Assembly (NCBI RefSeq): GCF_000425065.1
Contig: NZ_AULB01000015.1
Coordinates: 1 to 64,000 of the forward strand
Source: Actinomadura rifamycini DSM 43936
GTDB taxonomy: Bacteria > Actinomycetota > Actinomycetes > Streptosporangiales > Streptosporangiaceae
Direction: 5' to 3'
Length of the DNA stretch: 64,000 nucleotides
A program made the translations under genes and the position numbers. The stretch's first letter is position 1; each line of letters starts with the position of its first letter. Of this stretch, positions 59,135-64,000 are shown in pieces. The notes below the pieces were generated by a model. It did not search any database. It saw nothing but the letters and a program-made list of their open reading frames with translations, and was not told the DNA's origin.

Positions 59135-60205
59135 ATGTACCGACTCCTGTTCGCACTGGTCATCGCCCGGGTCCCGGCGGAGACCGTGCACCACCTGACG
59201 ATGCGGGCGCTGCGGGCGGTCCAGTCCGTGCCGGGACTCGCGCCGCTGCTGCGCCGCCTGCTGGTCCCCCGCGACCCGGCCCTGGCCGTCCGCGCGCTCG
59301 GGCTCGACTTCCCGAGCCCGCTCGGCCTCGCCGCCGGGTTCGACAAGGACGCCGTCGCCTACGAGGCGCTCGGCGCCTTCGGGTTCGGGCACGTCGAGAT
59401 CGGCACGGTGACCGGGCGCCCGCAGCCCGGCAACCCGCGGCCGCGGCTGTTCCGGCTCCCCCTCGACCGGGCCGTCGTCAACCGGATGGGGTTCAACAAC
59501 GCGGGCTCCGAGGCCGCCGCCGAGCGGCTGCGCGGGCGCGGCTCCGGCACGGTCGTCGGGGTCAACATCGGCAAGACGAAGGCCGTGCCGGAGGCCGAGG
59601 CCGCCGCCGACTACGTCGCGAGCGCCCGGCGGCTCGCCCCCCACGCCGACTACCTCGTCGTCAACGTCAGCTCGCCGAACACCCCCGGCCTGCGGAACCT
59701 CCAGGCCGTCGAGCACCTGCGCCCGCTGCTCCGCACGGTGCGCGAGGCCGCCGACGGCGCCGCGGGCCGGCACGTCCCGCTGCTGGTCAAGATCGCCCCG
59801 GACCTCGCGGACGCCGACGTGGACGCCGTCGCCGACCTCGCCCTCGAACTCGGTCTGGACGGCGTCATCGCCACCAACACCACCATCGGCCGCGACGGGC
59901 TGCGCAGCGCGCCCGAGCTGGCCGCCGAGACCGGCGGCCTGTCCGGCGCGCCGCTCAAGGACCGCTCGGTCGAGGTGCTGCGCCGCCTCCGCGCCCGCGC
60001 CGGCGACCGGCTCGTCCTCGTGTCCGTCGGCGGCGTCGAGACCGCCGACGACGTGTGGGAGCGCGTGCGCGCGGGCGCCACGCTCGTCCAGGGGTACACG
60101 GGGATGATCTACGGCGGGCCGCTGTGGGCGCGCCGCGTCCAGCGCGACCTGGCCCGCCGCCTGCACGGCAGCGCCTTCGCCACCATCGAGGACGCCCGCG
60201 GCTGA
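59135..60205 (+). CDS. pyrD: dihydroorotate dehydrogenase (class 2, quinone)
   Basis: 356 residues. Membrane-associated FMN enzyme of pyrimidine synthesis, oxidising dihydroorotate to orotate with quinone as acceptor. N-terminal helices [20 protein letters not shown] anchor it, typical of class 2. Core: [53 protein letters not shown] (catalytic Ser of class 2), [18 protein letters not shown] and [16 protein letters not shown] lies eight bases before ATG, with no clear ribosome site, so it may be leaderless. Confidence 0.95.
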   Translation: MYRLLFALVIARVPAETVHHLTMRALRAVQSVPGLAPLLRRLLVPRDPALAVRALGLDFPSPLGLAAGFDKDAVAYEALGAFGFGHVEIGTVTGRPQPGNPRPRLFRLPLDRAVVNRMGFNNAGSEAAAERLRGRGSGTVVGVNIGKTKAVPEAEAAADYVASARRLAPHADYLVVNVSSPNTPGLRNLQAVEHLRPLLRTVREAADGAAGRHVPLLVKIAPDLADADVDAVADLALELGLDGVIATNTTIGRDGLRSAPELAAETGGLSGAPLKDRSVEVLRRLRARAGDRLVLVSVGGVETADDVWERVRAGATLVQGYTGMIYGGPLWARRVQRDLARRLHGSAFATIEDARG

Positions 60206-60244
60206 CCCGCCCGGCAGGCCGCGCGGGTTCGGTGGAAGCGGACG

Positions 60245-61693
60245 TCAGTGGAAGAAGCCGTCGGCGATGAGTTCCGGCAGGACGGCGTCCGCGTGCGCGC
60301 GCACACTGCCGGCGTCCATTCCGGTGAGGCGCGCGATGGCGTCGAGGAGCGGTTCCAGGGGCAGCGAGCCGTCGCAGACGCCCGCGAGCCCGGCCTCGAC
60401 CGTCCCGACGCCCGCCGCCCGGCGGAGCCGGCCGGTCTGGCGCAGCACGATCCGCTCCGGGTCCTCGGCGCCGGGCGGGCCGATCTGCTCCTGCACCAGA
60501 CCGGGCGCCGCGCGCAGCGTTCGTCCACAGGCTGTGGAAAACTCGGCGCCCGCCCGGAACCCGTCGAGGACCTCGTCCACGTAGGCGCCGACGGGCTCCT
60601 CGACCGCGTGCCGCAGCTCCTCGACCCGCACCGGCCCGCCGCCGCGCCGCAGCGTGATCCACCCGAATCCGACGCCCGTCACCCGGTGCCGCTCGAAGTG
60701 CTCCAGCCACGCGTCGTACCGCGCGCGGTACTCGGGCGTGCCCGCCTCGCACGAGTCCCGCAGCCACAGTTCCGCGTACTCCGCCGGGTCCTGGACGTCC
60801 CGCTGGACGACCCACGCCGCGCACCCGGACGCCTCGGCCCAGCCGCCGACGCGCTCGTCCCACGGGACCCCGTCGACGTGCAGCCAATTGGCCAGGAGCT
60901 GGCAATATCCCCCGTCGTTCAGCATTTCCGCGGACTCCGTGACGAGCCGCCTGCAGAAGTCGTCGCCCGGCATTCCGGACTCGCGGTAGGTGAACGTGCG
61001 GTCGCCGGGCGGCGCGATGACGAACGGCGGGTTCGACACGATCAGGTCGAAGCGCCGTCCCCGCACGGGCTCGAACAGCGGCCCCCGGAGCGTCTCGGCG
61101 TTCCCGGTCCCGGACAGCGCGAAGCTCATCTCCGCGAGGTCGAGCGCCCGCGCGTTGACGTCCGTCGCGGTGATGCGCCGCGCCTGCCCGCGCGCCCCGA
61201 GATGCACCGCCTGCACGCCGCATCCGGTCCCGAGGTCGAGCACGTTATCCACAGGGCTGTGGACAACCAGGCGCGCCAGGCTCCCGGACGCCCCGCCCGC
61301 GCCGACCACGTGATCGGGCGCCGGGACCCCGTCGCCCGGCCGCACCTTCCGGTCCGACACGACGTACCCGGCGTGGCCGTCCCCGCCGACGGCCTCCAGC
61401 GGCTCGACATGGAACAGCCCCCGGACCTCGCCGGCCGACTCCTCCGCGAGCCCCGCGCGGACGAGCTCGTCCGTCGTCCCGTCCGGGGGCACCGGCACCT
61501 GGAGCCACAGCAGCCGGGTCAGCACCTCCAGCGCCGACCCGCCCCGGGTCGCCCGCAGCGCGGGCACGATCTCGTCCCGCGCCAGCGCCCCGCCCGCCAC
61601 CGGCCCCAGCAGCGCGCGCACACCGGCGACGGTGTACCCGGCCTCTCGCAGGACGTCACGGACACGGCTCAGCGGCACAGCAAGATCGGACAT
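60245..61693 (-). CDS. SAM-dependent methyltransferase, HemK/RsmC-like
   Basis: 482 residues. N-terminal about 140 residues (winged-helix-like LTRLLWLQVPVPPDGTTDELVRAGLAE) precede a Rossmann methyltransferase with DNVLDLGTGCGVQAVHLG (motif I) and DLIVSNPPFVI (NPPF/Y motif of amino-group methyltransferases acting on N of nucleobases or Gln). The C-terminal about 150 residues are an extra domain seen in DUF7059-type actinobacterial proteins. Could methylate rRNA, tRNA or a protein. Confidence 0.88.
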   Translation of the reverse strand: MSDLAVPLSRVRDVLREAGYTVAGVRALLGPVAGGALARDEIVPALRATRGGSALEVLTRLLWLQVPVPPDGTTDELVRAGLAEESAGEVRGLFHVEPLEAVGGDGHAGYVVSDRKVRPGDGVPAPDHVVGAGGASGSLARLVVHSPVDNVLDLGTGCGVQAVHLGARGQARRITATDVNARALDLAEMSFALSGTGNAETLRGPLFEPVRGRRFDLIVSNPPFVIAPPGDRTFTYRESGMPGDDFCRRLVTESAEMLNDGGYCQLLANWLHVDGVPWDERVGGWAEASGCAAWVVQRDVQDPAEYAELWLRDSCEAGTPEYRARYDAWLEHFERHRVTGVGFGWITLRRGGGPVRVEELRHAVEEPVGAYVDEVLDGFRAGAEFSTACGRTLRAAPGLVQEQIGPPGAEDPERIVLRQTGRLRRAAGVGTVEAGLAGVCDGSLPLEPLLDAIARLTGMDAGSVRAHADAVLPELIADGFFH

Positions 61694-61789
61694 CCCCCCA
61701 TCCTGCCCGCCGCCCCGCCCCCGCACCGCCGAACACCCCGGACGGGCGCGGGCGGGCGGGCGCGGACGGGCGGGTCAGGCGCGCCGCTG

Positions 61790-61821
61790 GTCGGGCATCC
61801 TGCGGGTCGGGCGTCCTGCGG
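61790..61821. repeat. two tandem 16-bp repeats
   Basis: GTCGGGCATCCTGCGG then GTCGGGCGTCCTGCGG, one base different, immediately upstream in plus coordinates of the amidase stop. Probably neutral duplication. Confidence 0.6.
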
Positions 61822-61822
61822 G

Positions 61823-62650
61823 TTACGCGAAGTAGCGCTCGAAGCCCTGGGCGAGGGAGTCGGCGATGCGCTCGCGGAACCGCGGGTCCTTCATCTTGGC
61901 CGCCTCGTCCGCGTTGCGCATGTTGCCGGCCTCCAGGAAGACCTTCGGGACGGTCGACATGTTCAGGCCGCCGAGGTCGTCGCGGAAGTCCATCCCCTTC
62001 TCGCCCAGGTAGTTCGAGTAGGGGACGCCGGTGCCCTCCTTGAAGGCGTCGCGGAGGGCGAGGCCCAGGTCGCGGGACGCGGGCACCACCGCGGCGTTCC
62101 GGCCGATCGACTCGGGCGCGATGATGTGGAAGCCGTGCCCGGACGCCGACGTGCCGTCCGCGTGGACGGACAGGGCCGCGTCGGCCTTCAGCTTGTTGGC
62201 GATCCCGGCGCGCTCGGTGATGCACGGGCCGACGCCGTCGTCGCTGTCGCGGGTCAGGGTCACCTCGGCGCCCTCGGCCTCCAGGGCCTTCTCGAGCCGC
62301 TTGGAGACGTCCCAGGTGAACGCGTGCTCGCTGTAGCCGTCGTCGGTGCTGGTGCCGGTCGTGTCGCACGCCTTGCTGCCGTTGCCGATCTTGACCTGCT
62401 TGTTGATCTCGTCCGGGTGGTCGGCGTTGCCGCCGTTGTGCCCCGGGTCGATCACGATCACCTTGCCGTCCAGCGGGGACGACGCGTCGGGCGACGCGGA
62501 ACGCTGCTGTTCGGCGCCCGCGGGGGACGTGGCGCCCGCCGTCGGAGGCTGCGCCGCGTCACCGGACCCGCCGCCCGTGCCGCAGGCGACGAGGGCGCCG
62601 AGGCTCAGCGCGAGGCCGGCGACCGCAGGGCCGCCTCGTTTGATGCGCAC
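61823..62650 (-). CDS. N-acetylmuramoyl-L-alanine amidase lipoprotein (Amidase_3)
   Basis: 275 residues. Lipoprotein signal with LVACG (Cys about 23), a Ser/Ala/Pro linker, then an Amidase_3 zinc hydrolase: VIDPGHNGG (His ligand), second ligand region YSEHAFTW, SVHADG (His) and LEAGNMRN (catalytic Glu). Cleaves the amide between muramic acid and L-Ala in peptidoglycan on the outer face of the membrane. Single gene. Confidence 0.9.
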   Translation of the reverse strand: MRIKRGGPAVAGLALSLGALVACGTGGGSGDAAQPPTAGATSPAGAEQQRSASPDASSPLDGKVIVIDPGHNGGNADHPDEINKQVKIGNGSKACDTTGTSTDDGYSEHAFTWDVSKRLEKALEAEGAEVTLTRDSDDGVGPCITERAGIANKLKADAALSVHADGTSASGHGFHIIAPESIGRNAAVVPASRDLGLALRDAFKEGTGVPYSNYLGEKGMDFRDDLGGLNMSTVPKVFLEAGNMRNADEAAKMKDPRFRERIADSLAQGFERYFA

Positions 62651-62747
62651 AGGCAGATTCCTCCGTGATGGGTTCGTTATCGCCGATGCCAGTCTGCACC
62701 GGGCATCGAGTTCGTCAAACGAAAGTCACGGGGAAAGGCATTCCCGA

Positions 62748-62984
62748 TCAGCGGAAAGGATCTTCCCGGCCGAGCAGCGCGGCGAGCGCCCGCGCCTCCT
62801 CCGCGTCCAGGCCGAGCACCACGCGGGGACGTCCCCACGGGTGGTCGATGGAGTGCGCCACGTAACTCGCGACGGACTCCGACACCTGCTCGGTGAGGCC
62901 GCGCGCGTGCCTCCACCGCGACCAGGCCCGTTCCAACTCGCTCGCGGCGCGCTGCGCGCACGACACCAGCTCCGGATCACGCAC
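62748..62984 (-). CDS. small hypothetical protein
   Basis: 78 residues from GTG 62984 with GGGGGG six bases before; an upstream ATG at 63116 would add a Pro/Gly stretch that is unlikely to be real. Helix-rich: CAQRAASELERAWSRWRHARGL, EQVSESVASYVAHS, LDAEEARALAALLG. No family recognised. Lies alone between the amidase and LacI genes. Confidence 0.6.
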   Translation of the reverse strand: MRDPELVSCAQRAASELERAWSRWRHARGLTEQVSESVASYVAHSIDHPWGRPRVVLGLDAEEARALAALLGREDPFR

Positions 62985-63200
62985 GGCTGACCCCCCGATC
63001 GTCCACGACCCTTCCGTGCCGCCCCGGCGCGCGGGTCCGGGCCGGACGGCCGCGCCGGCGCCCGGCCGGGGGCCGTCCGGCCCGCCTGACCCCGGCCCGC
63101 CGAACGGTGAGTCCATTAACCCCCCGGCGGCCGTCCGGAGTCCGGCGAATGCCCCGGCCTTGGCCCGCCCGTTACCCGATGCGGACCGGTTCGGGAGACG

Positions 63201-64000
63201 TCAGGCGGGGACCGGGCCCGTGGTCGAGCGGACCACCAGGTGCGGGACGACGAGGTTCTGCCGGGCGGCGCGGGAGGGGTCGCCGATGCGGGCGGTGAGC
63301 ATCTCGGCCGCGAGGCGGCCCATGTCGCGGCGCGGCTGGTCGACGCTCGTGAGGGAGATGTGCCGGATCGCCGCGAGATGGGTGTTGTCGTAGCCGATGA
63401 CCGACAGGTCGGCGGGGACCCGCAGGTCGAGCTCCACCGCCGCCGAGAGCGCCCCGGTCGCGACGAGGTCGTTCGGCGCGAAGATCGCGGTGGGGCGGCG
63501 GTCGCGGCGCAGCAGGCCGCGCGCGGCCCGGTAGCCGCCCTCCTCGGTGAAGTCGCCCGGCTGCACGGCGATCTCGTCTTCCAGCCCGTGCCGCCGCATC
63601 GCCCTCTCGTAGCCGATGCGCCGGTACCGGGCGGCGGTCGAGCGGGTGCCCTCGATGTGGGCGATGCGCCGGTGGCCGAGCGACACCAGGTGGTCGACGG
63701 CGAGGCTGGCGCCGAGCTCGTCGTCGTCCACGACGATGTCGACGCCCTTGACGTCCCGCTCGCCGACCACGACGACGGGGACGCTCGCCGCCGCGTCCTT
63801 CAGCGAGTCGGGGACGACGCTGAGGAGCACCAGCCCGTCCACCCGCATCTCGAGGAACGCCTCGACGGCCTCGGCCTCGAACATCGGATCCCAGCGGCCG
63901 CTGCCGACGAGCATGCGGAGCCCGGCGCCGTGCAGGCTCTCCTGCAGCCCGTCGAGGAACTCCGCGAAGAACGGGTTGTGCAGGTCGGCGACGATCGCGC
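63201..64000 (-). CDS. LacI-family regulator, C-terminal part (cut by window edge)
   Basis: At least 266 residues of the effector-binding domain and C-terminus. The reading frame continues to the window end: AIVADLHNPFFAEFLDGLQE is the first core strand after the helix-turn-helix. Also seen: VVVVGERDVKGVDIVVDDDELG, GHRRIAHIEGTRSTAARYR, AIFAPNDLVATGALSAAVEL and VIGYDNTHLAAIRHISLTSVDQP. The DNA-binding domain and targets lie outside the window. Confidence 0.88.
   Translation of the reverse strand, partial: AIVADLHNPFFAEFLDGLQESLHGAGLRMLVGSGRWDPMFEAEAVEAFLEMRVDGLVLLSVVPDSLKDAAASVPVVVVGERDVKGVDIVVDDDELGASLAVDHLVSLGHRRIAHIEGTRSTAARYRRIGYERAMRRHGLEDEIAVQPGDFTEEGGYRAARGLLRRDRRPTAIFAPNDLVATGALSAAVELDLRVPADLSVIGYDNTHLAAIRHISLTSVDQPRRDMGRLAAEMLTARIGDPSRAARQNLVVPHLVVRSTTGPVPA

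Noticed and set aside
1..64000. tRNA, rRNA, riboswitch or prophage structures
   Set aside because: No cloverleaf, rRNA-like or phage structural sequence was noticed on reading; a covariance-model scan would be needed to exclude small RNAs.

Overview
The window is about 73% G+C (an impression, not a count). It has GTG starts, ATGA/GTGA gene overlaps, probable leaderless transcripts and actinobacterial families (DUF574 methyltransferase, DUF6243 small protein, COG0523 protein with a CxTC motif, XRE regulators paired with tiny hypothetical genes). This points to chromosomal DNA of a filamentous actinobacterium, most like Streptosporangiales/Actinomadura. The genus is inference. No rRNA, tRNA, CRISPR array, prophage or plasmid functions were seen.

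Layout. 0-1.4 kb: tail of an IS5-type transposase and a less GC-rich lipoprotein gene, an insertion scar. 1.6-8.0 kb: RibD-like reductase, AMP nucleosidase, TPR protein, PoxB-type pyruvate oxidase, TetR regulator with a gutted MFS gene, and a MocR regulator. 8.1-12.8 kb: a probably MocR-controlled operon whose first two genes are the two halves of the plant Tm-1 protein (UPF0261 plus PEP-hydrolase-like TIM barrel), then cupin, a frameshifted SDR and an amidohydrolase. 12.8-18.6 kb: IclR regulator and a divergent catabolic operon (NTF2-like protein, two SDRs, flavoprotein, MFS transporter). 18.6-22.6 kb: MarR regulator and the homogentisate pathway (hmgA, an unnamed protein, fahA). 22.7-25.4 kb: formamidase fmdBA and a COG0523 zinc-homeostasis protein behind a Zur box.

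25.7-41.5 kb is mixed: secreted hydrolase, F420/flavin-type oxidases, alcohol dehydrogenase, LysR with a fine palindromic operator, two small secreted Cys-containing proteins, a decayed phosphotransferase, an XRE regulator with small partner genes, and a large secreted subtilase with an unusual oxyanion-hole residue.

41.5-56.9 kb holds the most coherent uncharacterised system. A left-facing operon (bicupin, alpha/beta hydrolase, HisD-like dehydrogenase, SDR, HpcH/HpaI aldolase) and a right-facing operon (two sugar-type ABC permeases, lipoprotein binding protein, two double-NTF2 proteins, a second HisD paralogue, a nitrilase-family amidase) flank one LacI regulator. Related palindromes with a central CG lie in front of both operons. 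I read this as an uptake and degradation pathway for an unidentified polyol-, sulfonate- or sugar-acid-like compound. 57-64 kb: methyltransferases, a Trp-rich repetitive membrane protein, pyrD, a cell-wall amidase lipoprotein and the C-terminal part of a second LacI regulator cut by the window edge.
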